Of a stretch of 64,000 nt of DNA, positions 1-13,700 are shown piece after piece. Under the pieces are notes generated by a model. The model was not told the DNA's origin, made no database searches, and was given only the letters and a program-made list of their open reading frames with translations. Source of the DNA: Bathynomus jamesi (taxonomy: Eukaryota > Arthropoda > Malacostraca > Isopoda > Cirolanidae); assembly GCA_023014485.1 (NCBI GenBank), contig JAJOZX010000997.1, positions 325,001 to 389,000 on the forward strand, in the 5' to 3' direction. Each line of letters opens with the position of its first letter. Positions within the stretch are counted from its first letter, which is position 1. Made by a program: the position numbers and the translations under genes.

Positions 1-2925
1 CCGACAGCCCTGGCTGTTCGGGAAACGGGTCATGCTAGGGGGCGGTCAAAATAGGGGAGGCTCCCTCTGTGCAATGCTTTTTAATGCTAGGTCGATCAGG
101 AACAAGTTTGGCGAGCTACGGGCGCTCTTAGCATCAGAATACCAGGATATCGTTGCTATCACCGAGTCCTGGATTCATACTGATCGTAGGGACTACGTTG
201 CACGTTGGGGAGTTCGAAATTCCCGGGTATAGAATGTTTCGCAAAGACCGCACCCGTGGGGAGGGGGGTGGAGTACTAATATACGTCAGAGACACGTTGA
301 GTCCGGTTGACTGCCAGTTCCGGTCGGAACGGGAGCTGCTTGGCGTCGATCTGAACGTGGGAGGGACGAACTATAGGTTAATCTTGGTGTACAGACCTCC
401 GCATCTCCTCCTCGAGGAGGATACAGCCCTGTACACCGAACTCAGTAGCCTGCTAGGGGATAGGGTGTGTGTAGTTTAGGAGACTTCAACTGTCGCGGCA
501 TAAAGTGGGAAAACAGGACTGCCGATGCTGAAGGGAGGAGGCTAGTTGACTTTGCTGATGAGAACTTCCTCACTCAGTGGGTCAACGAGCCTACACGAGG
601 CGAAAGCGTTCTAGGCTTAGTATTCACGACCGAAGACAACCTCGTCACTGGCCTCACCGTTGACGAATCATTGGGCGGGAGTGATCACGGTCTTATTAGG
701 TTCCGTGTGTGCGTCCCTCGGGTGAAGCGTAGTAACTCGAGAGGCAGTAAGCTCGATCTCCGGCGGGCGAACTTTGTTAGCCTCAGGGATAGCGTAGGAG
801 AGATGGGGGTAGAGGTTGGCGGCGATGTTGAGGGAGTGTGGAGTGCATTCCGGGACGAGTTTATGGTGCTGCAGTCTGCTGCCATACCCTCAAAACCGGT
901 CACCCCTGCTTCAACGCAGCCTAAGTGGTTCAATCGTGACATCGCTTCGGCTATCCGAAATAGGAAAGTAGCGTACAGGAGGGCGAAGGCCAATCGTTCC
1001 CACGAGAACACTGAAGCGTATGTCCGCCTGTGTTGGGAAGTGAAGGCGAAGGTTAGGCTAGCGAAACGTAACGAAGAACTACGGGTGGCAAGCTTCTGCA
1101 AGGGGAACCCTAAGGAGTTCTTCAGTTATGTTAATAGTAGAAAGCCCATTAGAAGCATGAAGGACGGAAGCGGCGTTCTGCGGACCTCCGACGCGGACAT
1201 CGCTAATGTGCTTAATGAGTACTTTGCGGGAGTGTTCACCAGGGAGGATACCCGCGTCATCCCCGAGCCAGGCGTGAGGCACGAAGGTGCTGGCCTGGAT
1301 AGTGTTAGATGTACCGCGACAGTCGTTGCCGATAGAATAGACAAACTGAGCGCGTTTAAGGCTCCTGGGCCAGACCAGTTTCTCCCCAGTGTGTTGCGAG
1401 AAGTGCGCGACCAGGTGGCTCCCCACGTGGCTACAGTCTTCAACAAATCGTTGGAGATGGGCTAGGTGCCTGGTGACTGGAGGGAAGCCAACGTGACCCC
1501 TATCTTTAAGAAACGGGATCACGAAAGTCCAGGGAACTATCGTCCCATTAGTCTCACTTCAGTTGTAGGTAAATTATTAGAAGGGATAATAGCTGATAGG
1601 ATCGTTGACCATTTGGATTCCTACAAGCTGCTTGGGGACTCCCAACATGGGTTTAGACGACATAGGTCGTGTCTCACCAACTTGCTCGAGTTTTTCCACG
1701 TCATGTTGAGTGAGTACGATAAGAGTAGGGCGATTGATATACTTTATCTCGACTTTCAGAAAGCCTTTGATAAGGTACCTCACCGCCGGCTAATGGCGAA
1801 AGTGCGCGCGCTGGGTATCGGTGGGGAAATAGGTAGGTGGATTGAAAACTGGCTGAGGAATAGGCGGCAGAGGGTGGTAATTAAAGGGGCTAGTTCGGGT
1901 TGGGCCTCGGTCACTAGTGGGGTTCCTCAGGGTTCCGTTTTGGGGCCACTGTTGTTTATCATTTACATAAATGATATCGACGGTGGCATCGTCAGTCGGA
2001 TCGCCAAATTCGCTGATGACACCAAGCTTGGGGCCAATGTTGGGACGCCCGAAGCGATCGAGGAACTGCGTGCGGACCTAGGTAGGATAGGAGAGTGGTC
2101 CGAAAAATGGCAAATGCCGTTTAACTTGGGTAAATGCAAAGTGATGCACATTGGCTACGCCAATCCCAAGTCGGACTACTCGATGTTGGGTAGTAATATC
2201 GAGGTGACTGATTTAGAAAAGGACTTGGGTGTGCTAATTAGCAGCGACCTTAAGTTTACGAAACAGTGTGTAGAGGTGGAAAAGAAAGCCCAGAAACTAT
2301 TGGGTTATATCAGGAGGCAATTTCAGTTTCGGAACAAGGAGATTGTGCTCTCACTGTACAATTCCCTTGTTCGGCCGCACCTGGAGTATGCTGTGCAGTT
2401 CTGGTCGCCCACCCTCAGGAAAGATATTGAGAGGCTGGAGCGAGTGCAGGCGAGGGCCACAAAGTTAATCCCTTCCGTTAGGCATATAGGCTACAATCGA
2501 CGGTTCCGCGCCCTGAACTTGTTTTCGCTTGAAACTAGGAGGCTGCGCGGTCAACTGATCGAGGTTTTCAAGCTCTTACGCGGGTTGAACGATGTCGATT
2601 TTAGAAGTATGTTTAGTTTAAATGATAACCCAACTCGCAACAATGGTTGGAAGTTGGATTTGAAACGGTTTAGGACTAGTGTGTGACTGTGTGTGGGAAT
2701 TACTTTACGTATAAGATCTGTGACACATGGAACGGGTTACCTTCGGAAGTTGTGAACAGTTCCTCTGTGGATCAGTTCAAGAAAAGGTTAGACCAAATCT
2801 TGCACACTATTTGAGTGTGTACAAAATTTTCCCTGGCACCCGTTGCCATTGGTACCTCCTCGGTATGGGCCGCAAGGCCTTTTGAGGTACTTTTCCTTGT
2901 AACTCCTTGTAACTCTCTCTCTCTC
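1..2925 (+). mobile_element. LINE copy A (CR1/Jockey-type), 5' end outside window
   Basis: This is a non-LTR retrotransposon ORF2 with an endonuclease followed by a reverse transcriptase. Endonuclease signatures are GDFN (about 479-490) and SDH (680-688). The RT catalytic motif FADD lies at 2009-2020, preceded by GVPQGSVLGP, and the C-terminal segment ends near 2815. The copy is dead: there are frame changes near 150-230 and 470, an in-frame TAG at 1463-1465 where copy B reads Gln (MGQVPGDW), and a small indel near 2684 that throws the last domain out of frame. The 3'UTR runs to about 2920 and passes into a (CT)n/(AG)n tract. Placement in the CR1/Jockey group is from motif style only. Confidence 0.92.
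467..2815 (+). pseudogene. ORF2 endonuclease-reverse transcriptase of LINE A, broken
   Basis: Near-continuous reading frame for the endonuclease end (467-1465) and the full RT (1466-2686), separated by one in-frame TAG. Visible RT blocks are YRPISLTSVVGKLLE, LDFQKAFDKVPH, GVPQGSVLGPLLF and FADDTK. The conserved tail (TWNGLPSEVVN type) continues in another frame to the TGA near 2813. With the stop and the frameshifts no functional protein is expected. Confidence 0.9.
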
Positions 2926-2927
2926 TC

Positions 2928-3019
<92 letters not shown>

Positions 3020-3117
3020 TACAAGGAGTTACAAGGAAAAGAAGTACCTCAAAAGGCCTTGCGGCCCATACCGAGGAGGTACCAATGGCAACGGGTGCCA
3101 GGGAAAATTTTGTCTTT
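2820..3117. repeat. 105-bp inverted repeat flanking an (AG)n tract
   Basis: The 3'UTR of LINE A (about 2823-2920) reappears reverse-complemented at about 3018-3116, nearly base for base. Between them lie (CT)n, a short TATATATA and (AG)n (2905-3018). The structure is the junction of two oppositely oriented LINE tails. Confidence 0.9.
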
Positions 3118-3513
3118 CAAACTATGCTAGCAGTAGTAGAAAACTGGATAGAAAAGTAGAAGGCTCTCTCCCCACCCTCCGCTCCCTCCCTGCCAGAGGC
3201 AGGTACGGAAAAAGGTTGAAGAAAATACCTTGACCCTGGAAAAGTAGCCAAGGAAATTTTACAGGAAAGTGGAGAATATATAAATAGCTCTATTTAGCTT
3301 GCTCACAGAGACACCAAGCAAGCGAACTCCTGCATAGTTTTCTGAGGTTTTAATCTTAAACTATGAGTGTGTTCTGTACTTTGTCTAGCCTATTTTTAAA
3401 CAGATTTACACTTTGACTGGAAACATCCTCTGAGGGAAGTTGGTTCCAGATATCAACTATTTTACAGGAAAAGAAATTTCCGCAGACTGAGGTCCTAAAT
3501 GTCTTTACAACAC
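3117..3513 (-). mobile_element. Extra LINE 3' segment with second copy of the C-terminal domain
   Basis: Relative to LINE A, about 395 bp are extra here. Read on the minus strand they encode another version of the LINE C-terminal domain (RTSVCGNFFSCKIVDIWNQL... LFKNRLDKVQNTLIV, stop near 3356), then a 3'UTR. This is a diverged relative of the domain that precedes it at 3514-3711. Either LINE A lost this piece or copy B is a chimera of two LINE subfamilies. Confidence 0.6.
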
Positions 3514-5362
<1,849 letters not shown>

Positions 5363-5547
5363 TGAATGATGCAAACCCTCAAGGAAAAAAAAATGATTCC
5401 AAGGCCTTTTGTGTATTCAGAAGTAATTCAGATTCTGATGATGTGTACTTCTGAGTACACGAAAGGCCTTCGAATCTTTTTTTTTTTTTCGTTGTGGGTT
5501 TGCATATATAAAAATATATATATACACTGTATATATATATATATATG

Positions 5548-6785
5548 TAGGGTGTCCCATAAGTCCGGCATCATAGGAGAAATTCATATTTTTCTATTTC
5601 TACAAACCATAATTCATATTTCTCTTTCTACAAACCATAATTCATATTTTTCTCTTTCTACAGGCCATAATGTCTGTGAGCAAGGAAGAATGAATCCAGA
5701 TAATTCTACTCATAGGAAATCGGAGTCAAAGAGAGGCCGCTGCTGAATTTAACAGACTGCATCCAGATCGCGAGCCAATAACAGAGTTGTGTTAGCAGAC
5801 TTGTTGCAAAGTTTAAGGAAACAGGATCCATAGAAGATAAACCACGCAGTGGAAATTCAAGGAGGTCCACTGACGATGATACAGCGACTGCTATCCTGGC
5901 TCATTTTAACAGAAGTCCCAATAAGTCTCTTCGGCGATTGTCTGCCGAGACAGGAGTGTCGAAAAGTAGCATCCATCGCATTCTTCAGGCTCACAAATGG
6001 CATCCATATAAACTTCAGATCCTACAGAAATTAAGCGAAGATGATCCCGACCGGCGGATGGAATTTTGTGAATGGGCTACGGAACAATATGCTCAGGATG
6101 CCAATTTCCCGTCCACCATTCTGTTCAGTGACGAGGCTGTTTTTTATGGAAATGGTGAGGTAAATCGACACAACACCCGCTACTGGTCTCAAAACAACCC
6201 TCACTGGTATACCTCTTCAAAGGAACAAGGTGCGTCTCGGATGGTGGTATGGTGTGGCATTTGGAAGGATCGCATCATAGGCCCCCTCTTTTTCGATGAA
6301 CATGTCACTGGAGGCACCTACCTACGTATGCTCAAGGAAGAAGCATTTCCCAGTGTCTTGAACGAAGAAGGAAATTTCCCAACATGGTTCCAGCAAGATG
6401 GCGCTCCTGCACATTACAGCACCCAAGTAAGGGAATACCTGTACCAACAATTCCTGTTCATTGGATAGGACGTCGAGGACCTGTGGAATGGCCAGCTAGA
6501 AGCCCGGATCTCACGCTACTAGATTTTTATCTCTGGGGCCACTTGAAAGCGCTGGTATACGCAGAGAAAATTAGGAGTGTTGAACATTTGTGGCAGCGCA
6601 TTATTGGGGCATGTAACACCATTACTCCTGACATCATTCACCGTGTGCTTGCTGACTGGGTATCACATCTGAATTTATGTATTGAAAACAATGGTGGACA
6701 TATTGAGCACGTTCTGTAAATAAAAGCTTTTGTTTTGCCTTTTATTATTATTTTTCCTATGATGCCGGACTTATGGGACACCCTG
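5548..6785 (+). mobile_element. DD41D-type Tc1/mariner element 1
   Basis: About 1.24 kb bounded by inverted ends reading GGGTGTCCCATAAGTCCGGC at 5550 and the reverse complement ending near 6785, set inside (TA)n-rich sequence. The interior encodes one transposase gene. The same superfamily is seen at 14313-15497 and 55281-56650, but the terminal sequences differ, so these are separate families. Confidence 0.92.
5670..6719 (+). pseudogene. Transposase of element 1, frameshifted
   Basis: The reading starts at ATG 5670, with TGA replacing an Arg codon at 5691 (consistent with CpG decay), and an indel near 5790. The main body (5938-6468) carries the helix-turn-helix end (SAETGVSKSSIHRILQ), the first catalytic Asp (LFSDEAVFY) and the second (WFQQDGAPAHY). 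A missing base near 6455 shifts the frame before [20 protein letters not shown]. By my count 41 residues separate the second and third Asp, the DD41D pattern. The frame ends at TAA 6717-6719. Confidence 0.9.
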
Positions 6786-7312
6786 TGTGTATATATATAT
6801 ATACCCAAACATACACACATACATACTTGCATAAGCATATACTCATGCACAAACCCATATGTATACAAATATGCACATAATTATGACCATCTGTATATAC
6901 ATACTTATATACACAAACATGTACCCATGCATTACACACACCACTGTCATAAGTCCAATAAGTACATAATCTTAAAATCGTAAGTTTTAATTGGCTACCT
7001 ATTTCATCGTAAGTCATAATTGGCTAAAATATAGTTGGCTTATTAGCTAGTATAGCCATTATCAAACTATCTCGTATTTTAGCTGATTCCAACTTTCATG
7101 TATATAGATACCTAGCTAACAGATGAAAGACTTAATGAAAAGGAAATTTATTCACAAACTGTGTTTAGTATTTTACCTGTTGGTGAGGTATCTATATACC
7201 TGCAAATAAATGCCTTACTCTGTCGTATGTACGTTGTTCATCCTCACATTTCTTCTTCTTTCAGTGCCTGAAGGATAAATTTGTTTAGATGCCATAATGT
7301 CAACTATGGTAA
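6786..7312. other. AT-rich spacer, no gene seen
   Basis: Low-complexity CATA/TACA-rich sequence (6795-6930), then ordinary AT-rich DNA. No coding segment, RNA gene or clear repeat was recognised. Confidence 0.6.
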
Positions 7313-7940
7313 TAGGGATGTATAATATAGCTTTTTAGCCGATAACCGATACCGATAATTAAAAATAGTATCGGCCGATAACCGATACAGATACCGATAT
7401 CCAGCTAGGGTTTATTAGTTTGTCATATTTTTGTAACATATTCATAATTTATTTTCTGTGTTGAAAATTTGGGTACAAAGCAATAATCCTTTTCATTAAA
7501 GATGGCAACATTGCATTAGATGTCATAGTTTTGTTTGTTATACAATTGGACTGCAGCCCTCTGTTGGGCTTAGTAAATGTGTTTTTAACCAGCTAGCTGG
7601 GTTAATATTGTGAGTTATGATTACAAGATAGTTTTTTGGTTTTCTAGCCTTTATATCTATTTCCCAAAGGATTTACACTTGTTTGATTGGCTGTTTGAAA
7701 AGAAAATTGAGTAAAACTTGTGTGCTATATTTCTTAGGACCTAGGCTATGATAAAAAAATAACGAGTTATGTGAAGTGATAAAACAATAAAATATTGGAA
7801 ATTTCATCATCTAAATAGTGTTTGATTCATAATTTTTGAAAAATCATACTTTTGAAATATCGACCGATATTTTTAAAAATCGGCCGATACCGTTAAAAAT
7901 CTACCGATATCACCGATACCGATATATCGGTACATCCCGA
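7313..7940. mobile_element. hAT-like MITE, 628 bp
   Basis: The ends are TAGGGATGTA (7313) and TACATCCCGA (7931-7940). They are flanked by a perfect 8-bp duplication TATGGTAA at 7305-7312 and 7941-7948. Subterminal regions are packed with CCGATA/TATCGG motifs in both orientations. There is no transposase. The 8-bp duplication and TAGGGATG ends indicate the hAT superfamily. Confidence 0.88.
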
Positions 7941-8360
7941 TATGGTAAACCAGATTGAAATAGTTCTGTAAAAGAAAATAAAGGATTTTATTTTTTAGTT
8001 TCGAATAACATTAAATATAAAAAAATATAAATAAATTATTAAATTATAAATAACTTTAGACATAAAATGCGAACGCTGATGGGGCACCCTAACCGCCAGG
8101 AGGCCCTAGGCAGTTGCCTATTTCGCCTATTGGAGGAAACGGCCCTGAATTGTATCTCATGACTTGGATTACCTCGATAGGCCCCAGTGGCTTCGTTTTT
8201 CAAATGAAATGTAATGTAATGTAAAAAAGATTGGACATCTCCAGTGGTACGTTGGTTGAGACTGAAGTTTCCATTTAGAAGCGGCTTAATTCTTGTGCAG
8301 CATTTATATCAATTCCACGTTTATTTACATTTATTTACAAATTACATCCATCTTTTACAA

Positions 8361-9689
8361 TTGGGCTGACCAACTCTTATCGAAACTTCGATATCGATCG
8401 AAGCATTTTTCGGTATTAAAATAATCATTAAATCATCTTTATCTTGATTATTTTTATAAAAAAAACTATAAAGGGTTGTTTGATTGATGTCCCCTCGGCC
8501 ATCCGTTGGAAATTTCCAGCAGATATTGATGCTCAGATAATGGCAAAAACCGTACGTCATTTCGTTAAAAAGTTGTGTTTGGGGAGGTCTTCAAAAGACC
8601 CCAGCTAAGTAGTTTTTTGGGGGGTTAATGTTTAATTTATATGCTTCGGTATTTAGTGCTGCCTAATGGTAAAGAAGGAAATTACCGTACTTTATTATTT
8701 CGTTGAGCCTTGCTTCTAGTTGTAGAGCGTGCGGCTCTCTTTCGATGAAGGTGATGGGGTTACGCAACAAGTTTATTCGGTTTAATTAATATAGGCATTC
8801 ACTATGCTTAAATACCTGAAGAAATAGGCCTATCCTTGTATATTATTAGTTTTATTTTGTTAGGTATTCACTCAGAACTGAAAGGAGGATTAAGCACTTC
8901 TCCCTTGCCTAAAGCATCGCTCGAAACTAGGCACCTCTCAGAAAAGCTAATATAAATTTTTTTCTTAAAAATTCGCTGACTTTACAAAGTCCCAAGACGT
9001 CTAATTTTTGTTTTCATTATTTCTTCTCTCGAAGTAATTTTCATGCATCAGCGATGGAAAATTTTGAGACGAAATAATACATTCTTCTTGTTATGTGGAC
9101 CCAATGCCTACATATTGGGTTCTATTGTATGGCAATTATTTCCATTCCCAATAGGCTATGTCGCCAATCCCGAGGCAATTTCGTAGTTATTTAATCCAAT
9201 AAATTAATAATTTATATTTAATTAAGAGATAAAGGTACCATATACGATACCATGTTGTAGGCGTGTATATTTTTTCCATAATTTTGTTCTAAAGCGGCTC
9301 TCTGTATCCGATGGTGACGTGGAAGCAATCTTCGCCGCGTTGTAATACAATTTTCATTCGGGAATTCACGTACCTTTCCTTCCTATGTTTACACTCAAAA
9401 CATGGAAAATACGAAAAACAACCTTGAAAACAATTAAATTCTCCTTCGTTGGTTGCAGATAAGCCGTATTCGGACCATGTAGAAATAAATTTTGCTCTAT
9501 TTTCGTGTGCTCGTTTCGTGACGGTAGCAACGAAAAAAGTGCATATATAAATAGGAAAATGAGACATACGAAGGATTTAAGCACTTTAAAACTCAGAAAT
9601 AGCACAGGAGAGTTTCGATATTTTCGATATCGTTCGAACTTTCTTCTATATCGATCGAAGTTTCATTTCAGATTCGATGGACAGCCCTA
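8361..9689. mobile_element. Possible older hAT-like element
   Basis: The ends resemble each other in inverted orientation: TTGGGCTGACCA near 8361 and TGGACAGCCCTA ending 9689, with ATCGATCGAAG-type subterminal motifs on both sides. The flanks TTTTACAA and TTTTATGA match at 6 of 8 positions. No transposase is visible inside. The call is weak because ends and flanks have both drifted. Confidence 0.4.
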
Positions 9690-9697
9690 TTTTATGA

Positions 9698-10715
9698 GGC
9701 CTTCCTTTACTTTTCATACTTACGCACTCGTATTAATTATGCACGTTTATAACAGTTCTTTCATTATTATCATTACCATCCACATTCAATAACTTTTACA
9801 TCACAAACCTTTCCCGAATATCCTCACTTCTCGGGGTCACTCCGTTTTGCACCACTCATACTGAAGTTATTTATCTCAACTGCTCTCAATTTTGATTGAA
9901 CTCTTGTGTCAAAGAAGCGTCTTATATTCATTCATACACCAGTGTTGGCACTAATACACCTTTATGTATACCACCTATTCCTATTGCATCTAAACTTTAT
10001 TGCGCCCATGACTCGCTTGACCTGCTTCACTCTTTCATTGTACTTGTACTTCTTTTGACAGTCAAACACCATAAATATTTAAATTTCACTACATCTAACA
10101 CGTCTCCATTTACCGCAGTACTGTATGCCGACTCTCCTTTTCAACAAGAACCTTAATTTTATGTACATTTACTTATAATAATCATAATTTCCTTTCACAA
10201 ACGTCAAAACTTGTCACTGCTCTCCTTAATTCTTTCTCTGATTCACCCATAAGCACAACGTCATCAACACAAAATAAATGCGACAGCTCTTACTCATTTT
10301 TCTCCAAATTCAGATTTACTCCTGTCTTTGGCATTCTTTCATCTCACGTTTCATCAACCATATATACATAAACAGCTCTGTCGCACTCCACTATTAATAC
10401 TGAACCAGTCACGTTTACTCCTTCACAAACCCTACTGTCCATATGAACTGGACTGCATTTCATAACTTAGCAGCGACACCATACATTCTATTTACTTTAC
10501 CCCTTTGCTTTCTTCAAATCCATGAATCCCATATACACTTTTCTAATCACCTCGTTACTTAAAAGGCTTTCTCACTGCAAACACTTAATACATTCTTTGT
10601 AATTGACTAAATCATGTAAGCCTACGGCATGAGTGACCGCGATCTCGTAATGCCAAACAGAGATTAACTTCCAATTACTCTCTCACTAAAGCCTATAATT
10701 TTTTTTCCTTTCTAG
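9698..10715. other. Intergenic or 5' intron sequence, nothing recognised
   Basis: AT-rich sequence without repeats I can name. If the zinc-finger gene begins upstream, this may be intronic. No first exon or promoter could be identified. Confidence 0.5.
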
Positions 10716-10783
10716 TGTAGTTCTGGTTTGGCCTCAAACCATCAAGCTGGCTCCATCAGAGGAAGATGCAGCTCTTGTGCCAA
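10716..10783 (+). CDS. Zinc-finger gene, putative upstream exon
   Basis: A polypyrimidine tract and TAG precede 10716, and an excellent donor (GTAAGTA) follows 10783. Read in phase 0 it gives 22 codons ending GRCSSCA plus two bases that complete Lys with the next exon. A second frame is also open, so the frame is chosen only by phase match to the next exon. Confidence 0.5.
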
Positions 10784-13700
10784 GTAAGTAAAGTAACTGG
10801 TAGTAGACTTAGATTTTTATGGCCAGAGTTGGGCACGTTACTTTCTATAAGTAACGTCGTTACTGCTACCATTACATTGATAAAAAAGTAACGTCGTTAC
10901 CGCTACCATTATATTAATAAAAAGGTAACGTCGTTACCGCTTTAGTTACTTTTAAGAAAAGACTAGAGTAAAAAAGCCTTAATAATACCAAATTATACTT
11001 TCTGACAAAAAATCAAAAACTCAAATAAAAAAATGGCCTGTCCAAAAAAAACTAATCTTGAAGATTTTTTAGGAGTGTTTTGTTCAATTTCAGGAACACT
11101 AGTTTTTCAAAAGTGGCATCTGATAGTCCATCTCGTTTGGAGGAGTTAACAGCTAATAAATGATACTAGTCAAATGATCAGTTTGAAAGTAGCGAGTAAC
11201 GATTGAAATCGGTCTGAAAAGTAGTGCCGTTACCATTTTCGTTACATCTCGAAAGTAACGGCGTTACCGCTACAGCTACTAAAGTAACGCCGTTACTCCC
11301 AACACTGTTTATGCCCCGCTATACGAAAAACTGGTGTTGTGTTAGCCATATTCTGTTTCTTAGTCACTTCTGACCAGTTAGCAATGAGGCATTTGCAAAG
11401 TGTGTTTTAAGACTTACTGTGGATGCAGCATGAGAACTTAAATTTATTTGCGACTTTATATCTAATACCTACTGGAATGGAAACACTATTATTCAAGTTT
11501 CTCTAAAGATCATTAAAATCCGTGTTAAATTTAGTTTTAACTTGTTTATTCGGTCCCATAAACTTAATTTTCTTGGGAGTGTGAAAAGTATGCTACTCCT
11601 ACTCATATTAAAGTTGGAAAGTCAAGGCAGGATACGGTAAGTCCATTTTGTTTAAATTTTCGGATGTATCCATAGCACGAGGTTGTGATGGAAAATTTTG
11701 TTTCCCGAGGGCACGAATAATCACGTTTTAAGTCTTTTGCATTGAGATTAAAAATAACACTCGTTTCCTAAAAGTGCGCACCACATAAATCGGATACGAT
11801 TTATTGTACAGAATTTTTAATACAATCTTCACGTGTAAATACCTTTGAGTATATTGCCGATCGTTTACAAAAAGTAAGGAAATAAATTTGTCGGAAATGT
11901 TTATCCGTTCAGTCATTATTCCAAATGTTATTACTTTTTTTTTAACCTCGTCAGGTCAAAAGATGGTACTAAACCCAAGAAACGAAATATGAATTTTTCT
12001 CATCCTTGCATCATTTGCAGTCGTGTCTTCAAAACTTGGAAGCATCTTTCTATTCACATGAAAAAGGTAATGTAGCTACAGCAAAATACGAAGGTCATAA
12101 AATCATTATTGTAAGTCTAAAAATCTAAGAAAAATTTTTTTTTAGTTGACGAAATATGCGTTCCTGTTTGTTGTATGCATGGTATATTGGTATAACTTAA
12201 TCTTAAAGTAATCTCCCCTCTTGTTTAAGTATGCAAAGCTTATTAGACTATTTTTAACAAGTTTTAAATAATTTATTTTCCCATTTTCTTTCTTGAAGGT
12301 TCACAATGACGAGGAGCCAACTGACAGTACGATCGGTGAATTCAGTGTAGAAAATGGAAGAAAGCCCAACCTTCCCGTGTACTGTTGTAAGACTTGCAAT
12401 TCTGCATCCAGCGATTTTTCAAATTTTCAGATTCATTTATGCAGACTACCGAATGAAGAAGGAAATCAGGCAGATCCTAATGTTAGTTTTAAATAGTTTT
12501 TCTTAGTAGTACTAATAGATTAAAAACTTGAAATGTGTGTACCTTTAAGAGTTTCATGTTTGAGATGCAGATTGATAATTTGGTACCATAACGTTTATAT
12601 TAAAAGAAAAAAATTATGATTTTAGTCCTGTAGTGCGTTACGTTAGGCACTCCCTCAAAACTTCCTGCATTGTGTTAGTGTATAATTATACAAACAAAAT
12701 AGGAGGAATCAACTAGTACAGTACTCACGCAGTTGTCATTAACTCGATTCACTCAACCGTGATTTACTAATTGCAACTGTTGTGCAATTATCCGTGATTA
12801 TGACGCTGAGAAAAGATTTGGCACGATGTTTACATCGCCTCCCGCCAGCCCACCACAACGTTTCTCAATCACCGCGTTTTAGAGTGGCTTCGCGTATCTT
12901 CACGTCTTGTGGTGAGTAGAAACTAAATTGTATAATATACTGTAAAAGAAAAATAGTGTGTCGTGGCGGGTAGAAGCGACTGCATCATCCACCTACCGGC
13001 GCGATATACCGAGTTAATCATGAAATTAGGTTATCCGTGATCACCGATAACTGACTACTATACTGATAAAGGAAAAAGGTGTTTAACAAGATATGGTCCA
13101 CTTTATAAGTTGTCTTTTTCTACACACTAATATATATATATATATATACACTATATGATCAAAAGTATTCGGACACGCATGGTTTTGGGAAAAATGGTTT
13201 TATTATGGCATTTAGTAACCAGTAGGTCCACCCTTTGCTTTTATTACAGCGTCAACACGTCGAGGCATACTTTCTACCAGTTTTCGGTAAGTCTGTGCAG
13301 GAATGGCTCGCCATTCCTCTTGCAGAGCTGATGCAAGAGATGCAAGTGAAGCCTGGCGTGGTGTGCGGTTTCGTATCCGTCGCTCCAGTTCGTCCCACAT
13401 GTGCTCGATCCTGTTGAAACAAACAATGGCCATCTCCGTAGTATTGCCACAGTGTAGGGAGGGCCGAATTGTCCAGAACGTCGAGATAAACGTCCGCGTT
13501 CATGGTAGTGGGTATAACAACCAACGGGCCGAGCCCTAGCCAGGAAAAACAACCCCATACCATGATGGACCCTCCACCGAACTTCACCGTTGGACGTACA
13601 CTGTCAGGAAGAAGCCGTTCTCCGGGCTGTCGCCACACCCAAACACGCCCATCAGACTGGAAGAGTGAATACCGCGACTCGTCGCTCCAAAGAACAGTTT

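Noticed and set aside
9289..10156. Open frames on both strands around 9.3-10.2 kb
   Set aside because: Low-complexity or hydrophobic translations without splice sites, start context or homology that I can see.
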